64,000 nt of DNA, taken from NCBI GenBank assembly GCA_964635375.1, contig CAZWOU010000010.1, forward strand, positions 1 to 64,000. Reading direction: 5' to 3'. The position numbers and the translations under genes were made by a program. Under the pieces are notes generated by a model. That model was not told the origin of the DNA. It did not search any database and saw only the letters and a list, made by a program, of their open reading frames with translations. The stretch is from CAZMNY01 sp964635375. GTDB taxonomy: Bacteria > Planctomycetota > Planctomycetia > Pirellulales > Pirellulaceae. Every line of letters starts with the position of its first letter. Position 1 is the stretch's first letter. Positions 18,178 to 26,588 of the stretch are shown one piece after another.

Positions 18178-19191
18178 ATGGCTCGAGACGCGATAGAGCT
18201 GAAACTGAAACAGATCTGGGAGGACTTGCTCGGTCATCGCCCGGTGGGTGTCCACGACAATTTCTTCGAGATCGGCGGCGACTCGGTTTTGGCCATGTCG
18301 TTGATGGCCCTGGTGATCCAGGAGACCGGTTCGCCCATATCGGCTGCCGAGATCTTCCGCGCTCCGACAATCTCCAAACTGGCTGACACGTTGCGAAGCG
18401 AGTTGGCTCCAGACAATTGGACTGCCTTGGTTCCGATCCAACCGGGAGGTTCTCGGCCGCCCGTCTATTGCGTCCACCCCGGTGGCGGCAATGTACTCTG
18501 TTACTTGCAACTATCGCGCTTGCTAGGACCCGAACAGCCGTTCTACGGCTTGCAAGCGCCTGGAATCGATGGCGTCCGCGAACCACTCTCGACAGTCAAC
18601 GAGATGGCGAAAGAGTACGTTCAGGCGATTCGGGCGGCCCAGCCTCAGGGCCCCTACACTCTGGCCGGCTGGTCGGTGGGCGGCGTGATCGCGTTTGAAA
18701 TGGCCCAGCAGTTTCACATGCTGGGCGAGGAAGTCTCCAACTTGGCGATTCTGGATAGCGGCGTGCTCTATACGTTCGGCGTGCTCCAGGCGATGTTTCC
18801 TCAAGGACAACCCGGCGCGCTTGCTTTCCTGCGTCAGCCGACTCAACAGCAGGTCGCCGAATTCCGCGCTCGCAGCGCACCGGCCAAGTTGGTTCCCGAG
18901 GAAGCGGATGACAAGATGGCTGCACAGATCTTGGGACTCTTCAGCGGCAGTGTCAGGGCCGTCATCGACTATCGACCTCAACCCTACGACGGCCGCATCG
19001 ACTTGTTTCAAGCGAGCAAAAGGCTGGTCCGAAAACAGCACCAACCCTTGGCGGAATGGAGCCGCGTTTGTGACGATGTGCGATTGCATGATGTCGCGGG
19101 CAGTCACCTGACAATGATCCACGACCCGCACGTTCAAGGACTCGCCGAAAAGCTGGGCCAAGTCCTCTCGGCTGCCTGCACGTCTAACTGA
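18178..19191 (+). CDS. Stand-alone peptidyl carrier protein-thioesterase didomain
   Basis: 337 residues in two domains. The N-terminal NRPS-type carrier (about 5-75) has DNFFEIGGDSVLAM with the phosphopantetheine-bearing Ser36. The C-terminal type I thioesterase has an alpha/beta-hydrolase fold (about 95-330), with nucleophile Ser166 in GWSVGG, probable Asp193 in ILDSG, and His310 in AGSHLTMI. Such a PCP-TE pair normally ends a non-ribosomal peptide synthetase; here it is free-standing with nothing of a synthetase upstream. It could offload an acyl or aminoacyl chain made by a separate enzyme. It is convergent with the HAD gene and overlaps it by eight bases. Confidence 0.9.
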   Translation: MARDAIELKLKQIWEDLLGHRPVGVHDNFFEIGGDSVLAMSLMALVIQETGSPISAAEIFRAPTISKLADTLRSELAPDNWTALVPIQPGGSRPPVYCVHPGGGNVLCYLQLSRLLGPEQPFYGLQAPGIDGVREPLSTVNEMAKEYVQAIRAAQPQGPYTLAGWSVGGVIAFEMAQQFHMLGEEVSNLAILDSGVLYTFGVLQAMFPQGQPGALAFLRQPTQQQVAEFRARSAPAKLVPEEADDKMAAQILGLFSGSVRAVIDYRPQPYDGRIDLFQASKRLVRKQHQPLAEWSRVCDDVRLHDVAGSHLTMIHDPHVQGLAEKLGQVLSAACTSN

Positions 19192-19987
19192 GCCTCAATA
19201 GGCCCATCAGCTCGTCGATGGCTCGGTAGTCGCCCAAGATCACGTCGGCCCCCGCACTCCTCAGGCGCTGCCGCTTCCACTCGTTGACTCCTTCCCGAGT
19301 GTCTTCGTTGCTGGCCACGCCGACCGCGAATCCCCCCGCCTTTCGCACTTCTTCTATTTCTACGAACCCGTCTCCAAACCCGACCAACTGTTCAGCTGCA
19401 AAGCCTGTCTCCTCGAAAATCTGCCTCACCACCTTCGCCTTCGAGAATTTCTTGTAGTCATCCAAGGCCCCGTGGACGCGATCGCCAAAGTACTTCGCCA
19501 AGCCAAGCACCTCCAATTCGTCGCGAACATAATTTAGGTCCGTCCCCGACGCCAGGTAAAGCAGGACGTCCTGCTGAAAGAGTCGGTCGAGCAGAACATA
19601 AGCGCCCGGAACCGTAAACGACTCGGCGGGAGCGTCGCCCCGCTTGACCGCGGCGACGCGCCGAGAAACTTCCACCCAAAGCAGGTCGTGGTATCGCCGT
19701 TTGTATTCCAAGGGGTCTGCGGGTTCGCCGCCCCGCGACATCACCTCCTCGGCCAGCTGGATCATCTGGTAGATCGTTTGCCGCCCATTGAGCCGCATGA
19801 CGAATTCCTCCACGACCACATGAAGTCGCTCAAGATTCTCCGAAGCGGGGAGGCCAGACAAGACTTCGACCATCATTGGGATCATGATCTCATGCCAATT
19901 GCGCCGCAACAGCGATAGCGTGCCGTCAAAATCAAATATCGCGACGCGAAACCCGCCAATGGGCGGGCGCTCATTGATAACTTCCAT
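19184..19987 (-). CDS. HAD-superfamily hydrolase (phosphatase)
   Basis: 267-residue cytoplasmic phosphatase of the haloacid dehalogenase fold. Motif I is FDFDGTLS with the nucleophilic Asp, motif II is YLASGT, motif III is the Lys in KKFSKAKVV, and motif IV is VGFGDGFVEIEE. A helical cap lies between motifs I and II. The ATG at 19987 follows GAGGAG at about six bases. Substrate is unknown; phosphoglycolate phosphatase-like or sugar-phosphate phosphatase activity is possible. The gene is divergent from the di-heme protein gene. Confidence 0.88.
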   Translation of the reverse strand: MEVINERPPIGGFRVAIFDFDGTLSLLRRNWHEIMIPMMVEVLSGLPASENLERLHVVVEEFVMRLNGRQTIYQMIQLAEEVMSRGGEPADPLEYKRRYHDLLWVEVSRRVAAVKRGDAPAESFTVPGAYVLLDRLFQQDVLLYLASGTDLNYVRDELEVLGLAKYFGDRVHGALDDYKKFSKAKVVRQIFEETGFAAEQLVGFGDGFVEIEEVRKAGGFAVGVASNEDTREGVNEWKRQRLRSAGADVILGDYRAIDELMGLLRLS

Positions 19988-20160
19988 TCAGCTCCTCGAC
20001 TGCGCTGCGGATGTGAGGTCTTCGCTTGTTCGCCCCCGACCGATCTGCCAAAATGGGCAGTGTGGTCGCGACCGCGGGCAAACATTATGGCCAATGATAG
20101 GGCGACCGCGCAGCCTCGGAAAGACGCGAAGCCGAAACCGTCGAAAAGGAAGGTGCGACT

Positions 20161-22002
20161 GTGATCAAAGTTGCTATGCTGGCTGTTCAAAGTGCCCGCC
20201 GCTCATCGCGACATCGTTGTCAACGCCTCGCCTCAAAGCGCCGGCTGGCTTGCATCGGCGCGGTTCTCATCGCCGGCGTCCTCAGTCTCGCTCACGCTGC
20301 GGGCGGAGCCCGGCCGGACCGAGCCCAGCACCTGGTGCCGCATTGGCGTTACCCGGTGGCTCAGGCTGTCTCGGCCGACGGCCAGTTTCTGTTCGTTGGC
20401 AACGAGCGTTCGGGAACGCTCTCCATCGTCTCCACGACGAAGCAAGCCGTGGTCCAAGAGATCGAGATCGGCGGCTCCATCGCCGCTCTTCGCTGGGCGG
20501 GCGATCATCGGCTGGCAATGGTCGATACGGAACGCCACGAGTTGATCCTTTGCGACGTCCAAGCCGATCGCGTTAGCGTCCAGCACCGAATCGCGGTCAG
20601 TTCCTATCCAGTCGATCTACAAGTTAGTGACGATGGCCGGGAATGCTATGTCACCTCGCTCTGGTCCCGGCGGCTGAGCAAGATCGCAATTCCGCTTGAC
20701 GCGAAGCCCCAAGTCGTGGCGCGAATCGACATGCCCTTCGCCCCCAGAAGACAACTGCTCGCCGAACGTCAAGGCCAACTGATCGTCGCCGATTCCCATG
20801 GTGGTCGATTGGCCCTCGTCCGTTTGAGCGACTTCAAATTGACAGCCGTGCGGGAGTTTCCTGCCCACAACATTCGCGGCCTCGCCGCCAGTCCCGATGG
20901 CGAAACGCTGCTCGTCTCACACCAAATGCTCAACGAACTTGCACACACTGTGCGAGGTGATGTGCACTGGGGCCTCTTGATGTCGAACGATATGCGCTGG
21001 CTGAGAATGAAGATCGTGCTCGACCCAAAACGCAAGATCTACAGCGAATCGCACATGCACCCGTTGGGCGAAGCCGGGAGCGCAACGGCCGATCCTGCAC
21101 AGCTCGCCATCAGCAAAAATGGAGTTGTCGTTGTAGCCCTGGCCGGCGTTGGAGAAGTCGCTATTGGCAAAGAAGACGACTTCAGCCTGGGCCGCATCGA
21201 CGTCGGGCAACGACCCCGGTCCGTCGTGATCGACGACCAAAGCGAACGAGCCTATGTGGCCAACATGTACGACGATTCAATCTCCGTCCTTGACCTGATC
21301 AGCCGGAAAATCATTCAGACAATCTCTCTCGGCCCCACATCGGAACTCAAACAACTCGATCGCGGCGAACGGCTGTTCTTCGATGCGAGCTTGTCTCACG
21401 ATTCGTGGATGAGTTGTCATAGCTGCCATACCGACGGGCATACCAACGGAATGTTGAACGATAACCTGACCGACGCCACCTTCGGCGCCCCCAAGCGAGT
21501 GCTCACGCTCTTGGGCAAGGCCCACACGGAGCCGCTGGCTTGGAACGCTAGCAGCGATAGCTTTCCGGAGCAGGTGAGGAAGTCCATCGAAATGACGATG
21601 CAGAAAGACCACCCTCCCACCGACGAGCAGGTGCAGGCGCTGACGGCGTACATTCTCTCGCTCGCCCCCCCGCCACCGATCGATGTGGCTCGAGGCGAAT
21701 TCGATGCCGATTCCGTATCGCGAGGAAAAGCGCTGTTCGTGAAACGCAAATGCGCCAAGTGCCACGCGGCGCCGACCTATACCACTCCGAAACTCTACGA
21801 CGTCGGCCTGATCGACCAACTTGGAAAGAAGCGATTCAACCCGCCCTCGCTGCTCGGCGTTGGGCAGCGCGGACCCTATTTCCACGACAACCGAGCCGAG
21901 TCAGTCGCCGATATCTTCCAAGTCCACGGGCATCAGCGTGGCGGAAAACGGCTCACTCAGCAGGAGCTAAATGACCTCGTGGCCTTCCTTCGAAGCCTTT
22001 GA
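20161..22002 (+). CDS. Beta-propeller protein fused to di-heme cytochrome c peroxidase-like domain
   Basis: 613 residues, exported by an N-terminal signal (hydrophobic IGAVLIAGVLSLAHA). Residues about 60-390 form YVTN/lactonase-like beta-propeller repeats (FLFVGNERSGTLSIV, ECYVTSLWSRRLSKI, RAYVANMYDDSISVLDL). The C-terminal part resembles di-heme cytochrome c peroxidase/MauG: GERLFFDASLSHDSWMSC leads to the first heme site CHSCH (about 420), RGKALFVKRKCAKCH carries the second (about 530), and HDNRAESVADIF with KRLTQQELNDLVAFL ends the domain. Start is GTG 20161 behind GGAAGG; an ATG at 20176 is an alternative. Likely a periplasmic redox enzyme. Planctomycetes have many such fusions. Confidence 0.88.
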   Translation: MIKVAMLAVQSARRSSRHRCQRLASKRRLACIGAVLIAGVLSLAHAAGGARPDRAQHLVPHWRYPVAQAVSADGQFLFVGNERSGTLSIVSTTKQAVVQEIEIGGSIAALRWAGDHRLAMVDTERHELILCDVQADRVSVQHRIAVSSYPVDLQVSDDGRECYVTSLWSRRLSKIAIPLDAKPQVVARIDMPFAPRRQLLAERQGQLIVADSHGGRLALVRLSDFKLTAVREFPAHNIRGLAASPDGETLLVSHQMLNELAHTVRGDVHWGLLMSNDMRWLRMKIVLDPKRKIYSESHMHPLGEAGSATADPAQLAISKNGVVVVALAGVGEVAIGKEDDFSLGRIDVGQRPRSVVIDDQSERAYVANMYDDSISVLDLISRKIIQTISLGPTSELKQLDRGERLFFDASLSHDSWMSCHSCHTDGHTNGMLNDNLTDATFGAPKRVLTLLGKAHTEPLAWNASSDSFPEQVRKSIEMTMQKDHPPTDEQVQALTAYILSLAPPPPIDVARGEFDADSVSRGKALFVKRKCAKCHAAPTYTTPKLYDVGLIDQLGKKRFNPPSLLGVGQRGPYFHDNRAESVADIFQVHGHQRGGKRLTQQELNDLVAFLRSL

Positions 22003-22169
22003 CCAACGCAAGCCTGCTCCAGGCCCGATGGGTCGTCCTGTGCCAGTCAAGCTAGCACCGCGCTGTTAGTGGGAATCGGCGTAGCCACAGTTCGGATCGT
22101 CCGCTACAAGAGTCTTCCCAAAAACGGAATAGAACCCGGCGACGAGAAAACCCATCAACAAGCGAACGC

Positions 22170-23132
22170 ATGGACGCACAACGCTTTGTTATATTGATGC
22201 TCCTTTCAACCGGCCTGACCGGGTTTTGCGGATGCAAGTCTGATCCGTACTTGGATGCCTATTTTGACACCAAGAACGCCGAGATTATTGCGCTGGAAGA
22301 CACGATCAGCGATCTGCGTTTTGAAAATGACAAGCTCCGCGACAAAGTCGGGCGGAGTTCGCAGGGCGGGCCGAGCGATTTGACCGAGAGCGACGACAGT
22401 GAGTTTGGACCATTCGTAACGCCGCCAAGCGACCCGGAGCCAGGATCGTCTTATCCATCGATTGAGTCGCCAACGAATCCCGACCTTTCGCCGCCCATGA
22501 CCTCACCCGGCGTGGAGGTGGATCCGAGCGAGATTTTTCCTGACGCGTCGACGTCCTCGCACGTCTTGCAAGACGAGAGAGATCATAACGCGTCTGTCGC
22601 ATTGATCGCGCCGACGACGACTGCCACAGGGGTCGCCGAGGAGACCGCAAGGGTAACGCATTTGCATATCAATCGGTCGGCGACGCGGGGTCTCAATACA
22701 GACGGCAAGGCGGGCGACGATGTGTTGATGGTCGCTTTGGAGCCGCGAGACCAGTACGGACGATTCGTTCCGGCCGCCAATCCAGTGGCCATCGTACTGC
22801 TCGATCCGCAGCTGCAGGGCGAAAAGGCGAGGGTTGCCGAATGGCATTTTGACGCGGATCAAGTTGCGGTCGGGGCCAGCCACGCGGCGGCGACTCCGGT
22901 CATCCTGCTGGAGGCGGTCTGGCCGAAGCGGCCGCCAACGCATTCTCGTCTGAAGCTCTGGGCGCGTTACACGACTAAGGACGGCCGGATGCTGCAAACG
23001 CAGGAAACGATTCAGATATCTGTTGATGGGCAATTTTCAACCCGTTGGACTCCACGCCAACGCGATGATGCAGCTCGCATCGCAACACGGCCCGAAAACT
23101 CAAACTCCCCCGAGTGGCGCCCGGATCGCTAG
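22170..23132 (+). CDS. Putative lipoprotein with coiled-coil start and Pro-rich linker
   Basis: 320 residues. The N terminus is a lipoprotein signal with a Cys-rich end (LTGFCGC). A short coiled-coil follows (AEIIALEDTISDLRFENDKLRDKV), then a low-complexity Ser/Pro/Asp linker (about 65-130), then a beta-rich domain (about 160-300) beginning THLHINRSATRGLNTDGKAGDD and including VALEPRDQYGRFVP. The arrangement is typical of planctomycete envelope lipoproteins of unknown function. It is followed by a short tandem repeat and by the convergent clpP operon. Confidence 0.75.
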   Translation: MDAQRFVILMLLSTGLTGFCGCKSDPYLDAYFDTKNAEIIALEDTISDLRFENDKLRDKVGRSSQGGPSDLTESDDSEFGPFVTPPSDPEPGSSYPSIESPTNPDLSPPMTSPGVEVDPSEIFPDASTSSHVLQDERDHNASVALIAPTTTATGVAEETARVTHLHINRSATRGLNTDGKAGDDVLMVALEPRDQYGRFVPAANPVAIVLLDPQLQGEKARVAEWHFDADQVAVGASHAAATPVILLEAVWPKRPPTHSRLKLWARYTTKDGRMLQTQETIQISVDGQFSTRWTPRQRDDAARIATRPENSNSPEWRPDR

Positions 23133-23133
23133 C

Positions 23134-23173
23134 GCGAGCGGAGCCGATTGTTTCGCGAGCGGAGCCGATTGTT
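23134..23173 (+). repeat. 19-bp direct repeat, two copies
   Basis: GCGAGCGGAGCCGATTGTT occurs at 23134-23152 and 23155-23173, directly after the lipoprotein stop codon and before the end of clpP. The unit spacing is 21 bases. It is not a hairpin terminator. Confidence 0.9.
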
Positions 23174-23179
23174 CGCGGG

Positions 23180-23773
23180 CTACTCGCTTGCCGCCATGCT
23201 TTCCACGACTTTGTCGATCAGTCGGTATTCGCAGGCCTCTTCAGACGACATGAAATTGTCTCGATCGGTATCGCGTTCGATAGTATCGAGATCTTGGCCC
23301 GTGTGTTTGAGCAGAATCTGGTTGAGTTTGGACTTTGTCTTCTTGAACTCAGTGGCATGAATCATGATGTCCTCAGCGGTGCCCTGCATGCCAGCGAGAG
23401 GTTGGTGAATCATGATTCGGGCGTTAGGCAGTGCGTAACGCTTGCCGGCGGCGCCGGCGGCCAGCAAGAGGGCGCCCATCGAGGCGGCTTGTCCGATGCA
23501 ATAGGTGGCGACGTCACAGGTGACGAATTGCATGGTGTCATAGATCGCCAATCCTGCGGAGACGCTGCCGCCAGGCGAGTTGATGTAGAGGTGGATGTCC
23601 GACTTGGGGTCATCTGATTGCAAGAATAGCATCTGGGCGACCAGCGCGTTCGCCACTTCATCGTTAACTTGGGAACCGAGAAACATGATTCGGTCCTTAA
23701 GCAAACGACTGTAGATGTCGTAGGTCCGCTCTTCGCGTCCATTACTCTCGACAACGTATGGGATCATTGGCAT
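23180..23773 (-). CDS. clpP: ATP-dependent Clp protease proteolytic subunit (second copy)
   Basis: 197-residue serine protease that forms the tetradecameric barrel used by ClpX or ClpA/C. The catalytic triad is Ser98 (GQAASMGA), His123 (MIHQP) and Asp171 (DTDRDNF). The N terminus MPMIPYVVES matches the usual ClpP start; ATG 23773 has GGAG upstream. It lies 64 bases downstream of another clpP gene, and with trigger factor forms the common tig-clpP order. Having two different ClpP proteins suggests either mixed rings or separate rings with different adaptors. Confidence 0.95.
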   Translation of the reverse strand: MPMIPYVVESNGREERTYDIYSRLLKDRIMFLGSQVNDEVANALVAQMLFLQSDDPKSDIHLYINSPGGSVSAGLAIYDTMQFVTCDVATYCIGQAASMGALLLAAGAAGKRYALPNARIMIHQPLAGMQGTAEDIMIHATEFKKTKSKLNQILLKHTGQDLDTIERDTDRDNFMSSEEACEYRLIDKVVESMAASE

Positions 23774-23837
23774 CGCGTCGATCACTCCGTGCGGTCGCCT
23801 CACCAGCTACTGGCTGGGGGCATGGGCGGTGGTTTCT

Positions 23838-24482
23838 TTACTTATCGCTATCGTCGTCGCTATCGTCGTCATCCTCTGCTTCAGCGGGCTTGGTGAGGAT
23901 GTCGTCGACGACGCCGTATTCTTTGGCTTCCTGAGCGGTCAGGAAGAAATCACGATCGATGTCGGCGGCGATTTTCTCGATCGGCTGATTCGTGTGTTCA
24001 GCGACAATCTGATTCAGCACTTCGCGGTTGCGAAGAATCTCGTTGGCTTGAATCTCGATGTCGCTCACCTGTCCGCTGACGCCTCCGTAGGGCTGATGCA
24101 GCATGACGCGAGAGTGGGGCAAGGCGAAGCGTTTGCCCGTGGTGCCGCCCGCGAGCAGCACAGCGGCGCCGCTTGCCGCCTGCCCGACACAATAGGTGCA
24201 GATCGGGCAGCTGAGCATTTGCATGGTGTCGTAGATGGCCAATGTGGCGACAACGTCTCCGCCAGGCGAGTTCAAATAGAAGTGGATGTCCTTGCGGCGA
24301 TTCTCGCTCTGCAGGTACAGCAACTTCATCACGACTTCGTTTGCGTTTCCCGTATAGATTTCTCCCTGAAGGAAGACGATACGGTTTTCCAACAGCAGGT
24401 CGCCCAACGTCAACTGACGTTGACGCTGTACGTTCTGATAGGAGTACGAATCGAAGAGCGGGCCAGGAGAAAATTGGCTCAT
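23838..24482 (-). CDS. clpP: ATP-dependent Clp protease proteolytic subunit (first copy)
   Basis: 214-residue ClpP paralogue. Ser104 (GQAASGAA), His129 (MLHQPYGG) and the Asp of DIDRDFF are all present, so it should be active. It differs from the neighbouring copy in an N-terminal extension (SQFSPGPLFDSYSYQNV) and a strongly acidic tail (DDDDSDDDSDK), which may influence partner choice. GAAGG precedes the ATG. It lies 85 bases after trigger factor on the same strand, likely one transcript with it. Confidence 0.95.
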   Translation of the reverse strand: MSQFSPGPLFDSYSYQNVQRQRQLTLGDLLLENRIVFLQGEIYTGNANEVVMKLLYLQSENRRKDIHFYLNSPGGDVVATLAIYDTMQMLSCPICTYCVGQAASGAAVLLAGGTTGKRFALPHSRVMLHQPYGGVSGQVSDIEIQANEILRNREVLNQIVAEHTNQPIEKIAADIDRDFFLTAQEAKEYGVVDDILTKPAEAEDDDDSDDDSDK

Positions 24483-24567
24483 ACCTTCGTTGTCCTTTAG
24501 CTAGAAGAATCAAAGCGACGCGCGCATCGCGTCCGCGCACCGCACTACAGCCTTGTATTATTGGGAC

Positions 24568-26064
24568 TTAACCACGCTCGGCCGGCGTTCGTAGTTCCTC
24601 AGAATCTCCTCCGTGCTTTGCTTCTGGGATACTTGATTCCGTCGTCGCGCCGCCAATTGCGTGTTCCACCGCATAGGTGTCGTCCACTGTTGATTCTTCC
24701 ATGGGAACTTCGGTGATCTTCGCTTCCGCGGTGATCAGATTGATCGCCTTGTTTTCTACGATTTGGTTTCGCAGCGTATCCATTTGGCCGCGTTTTTCCA
24801 TTCTCGCTCGCACTCGGCGAGGCGACTCGTTCCGCTGCATGGCGATCATCATGATTTCGTGTTCGAAATCTTCGGGCCCGGCCTCGAGATCATTTTCCTC
24901 GGCGATCCGCTCGAGAATAAAGTGCTCTTTCAGTGCGGTGGCGGTGGTCTCTTCGAGATTTCGTCGCAACTGATTGGCGTGGGCTCGAATCGCTTCGTTG
25001 CTGAATCCGCCCGATTGAAGCTCCATCACGGCCCGTTCGAGCTCGCGGTTGGACTGTCGCTTGAGAATCGCTGGCGGCAGATCCCAGTCGGCTTCCGCGG
25101 TGAGTTGCTTGGAGATCTGCTTGCGCAAGTCTTGTTGTTGTTTGTAGGAGAACTGTCTTTCCATTTCGCTTCGCACGATGTCGTACAGTTCTTCAGCGTT
25201 GCCAAACCCGCCTATCTTATCGAGAAATTGGGCGTTGAGTTCTGGGATTTCAAGGAAGCGGACATTGACGATGTCGATCTTGACAGTGACTTGCTTGCCG
25301 CGAATCTCTTCCTTCTCGGCGCCAGCCGAGATCTCAAGCGTTCCCTCGATCGAATCGCCGCTCGACTTGCCGGCGATCAGCTTGTCGAAGCCGTCAAGCT
25401 CCCCGTCCATGAAACTCAGTCTTGGGCGAACAACCAGGGTTTGGTCTTCGATACTGGATAGTGTGTTGCCGTCGAGCGAGAAGGAGATGTTGGCGTCGAC
25501 AATGTCGTCGAGCTCCGCCCCTCCTTCGCGTGGGGTCAAGGAGCCTTCCCGAGCGAGCAACGATTTGGTGCGTTCTTTCACCGCGTCTTCGCTGACTTCC
25601 TTGGTCGGCTTATCGAGCTTCAGCCCCTGCCAAGCGGGCATCTCGAACTCCGGGCGCACCTCAATATTGAATTCGAACGTCATCGGGCCTTCATCGGGCA
25701 AATCGACGGCGTCGAAATCGAATTCGGGTTCGCTAATCGCAGAGAAGTCGCATTCTTCGCCGACCTGGGTCATCGTGTCCATCAGGACCGTGCCCTTGAC
25801 TTGCTCGGCTATCTTGTCGCGAAAGCGCGACTCAACCAGCTTTCGAGGCGCTCGACCAGGGCGAAAACCCGCAACTTCGGCCTGTGGCATCAACTCATCA
25901 AAGGCCTCATCACAGTAGCGATCAATGTCGTCCCGCGAGACCGAGACAGTCACATGCCTTTGGCAGGTGCTGGGCGAATCGACCTGCACTTCCAAAGTCA
26001 GTTTGGGTTTTTGATCTGGGTCTTCCGGCGAATCCGGAGTCACGTCGCTGGCGTCAGTGCTCAT
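24568..26064 (-). CDS. tig: Trigger factor (ribosome-associated chaperone)
   Basis: 498 residues, somewhat longer than the usual 430-450. It binds nascent chains at the ribosome exit. The N-terminal ribosome-binding domain has the signature GFRPGRAPRKLVE (about 66-78). A PPIase-like domain follows (VDANISFSLDG...GFDKLIAGKSSGD, about 185-270), then the helical C-terminal chaperone domain (ELERAVMELQSGG, NLEETTATALKEHFILERIAEEN). Extra residues are an acidic N-terminal leader (about 25) and a C-terminal tail. It is the first protein gene after the tRNA-Gly, with the clpP pair downstream, the usual tig-clpP context. Confidence 0.95.
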   Translation of the reverse strand: MSTDASDVTPDSPEDPDQKPKLTLEVQVDSPSTCQRHVTVSVSRDDIDRYCDEAFDELMPQAEVAGFRPGRAPRKLVESRFRDKIAEQVKGTVLMDTMTQVGEECDFSAISEPEFDFDAVDLPDEGPMTFEFNIEVRPEFEMPAWQGLKLDKPTKEVSEDAVKERTKSLLAREGSLTPREGGAELDDIVDANISFSLDGNTLSSIEDQTLVVRPRLSFMDGELDGFDKLIAGKSSGDSIEGTLEISAGAEKEEIRGKQVTVKIDIVNVRFLEIPELNAQFLDKIGGFGNAEELYDIVRSEMERQFSYKQQQDLRKQISKQLTAEADWDLPPAILKRQSNRELERAVMELQSGGFSNEAIRAHANQLRRNLEETTATALKEHFILERIAEENDLEAGPEDFEHEIMMIAMQRNESPRRVRARMEKRGQMDTLRNQIVENKAINLITAEAKITEVPMEESTVDDTYAVEHAIGGATTESSIPEAKHGGDSEELRTPAERG

Positions 26065-26155
26065 GTTTTTGATTGTAGCCGCCCTGATGGATGCCCTAGC
26101 TCAATGACTTGGACCGCCGGGGGCGCCACCGTGCGGGGGTGGTGGGAAAAGAAAG

Positions 26156-26228
26156 AGCGGGTGATGGGATTCGAACCCACGACAACAACGTTGGCAACGT
26201 TGTGCTCTGCCAACTGAGCTACACCCGC
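26156..26228 (-). tRNA. tRNA-Gly (anticodon GCC)
   Basis: 73 bases folding into a complete cloverleaf: acceptor GCGGGTG pairing with CACCCGC, D-arm GCTC...GAGC, anticodon stem CAACG/CGTTG with loop TTGCCAA, and T-arm GTGGG-TTCGAAT-CCCAT. The discriminator base is U, as usual for bacterial tRNA-Gly. CCA is not encoded. A strong promoter lies about 100 bases upstream and trigger factor starts 92 bases downstream. Confidence 0.97.
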
Positions 26229-26588
26229 TTTCTCGTTTACGGCACCGGCGTTGTGAGAGAATCCACAGCGTGAACAAACTAACGGGCCGATCAATTGCCT
26301 AACAAAAAACACCACAAAACGTGGCGCACGCAACGATTATAGACCTGCCTCGCCCCCTTGCAAGGGCACTTGGCGGCAGATTGGGCAGCTTCGATTAACT
26401 TGGATTCTGGGCGACAAGCCCGCTCGCCAGCCTGCCGCTCCCAATGCCGCTCAGCACGCGAAGCTGCCTATCTTTCCAAGCGGGGCCGTCAACTTGCCTG
26501 CTCGTCGCTCCGGCGGGATTGACTACAATAGGTAGAAACGTCAATCGGCAAAGGCAAATCGAAGATCAATGCAGTAGGCGATGTTCAC
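26229..26588. other. Divergent intergenic region holding the tRNA promoter
   Basis: Apart from the minus-strand promoter at 26336-26363, nothing clear is seen. The plus-strand side should contain the promoter of the FHA gene, but no good hexamers were found. Confidence 0.4.
26336..26363 (-). promoter_or_regulatory. Sigma-70-type promoter for tRNA-Gly and probably tig-clpP-clpP
   Basis: On the minus strand, TTGCAA (-35, 26358-26363) and TATAAT (-10, 26336-26341, perfect consensus) are separated by 16 bases. Transcription would start near 26328, about 100 bases before the tRNA. No terminator is seen between the tRNA and trigger factor, so a joint transcript processed by RNase P is plausible. 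Confidence 0.7.

Noticed and set aside
18120..18386. Upstream start for the carrier-thioesterase gene at 18120
   Set aside because: It is in a different frame from the carrier domain.
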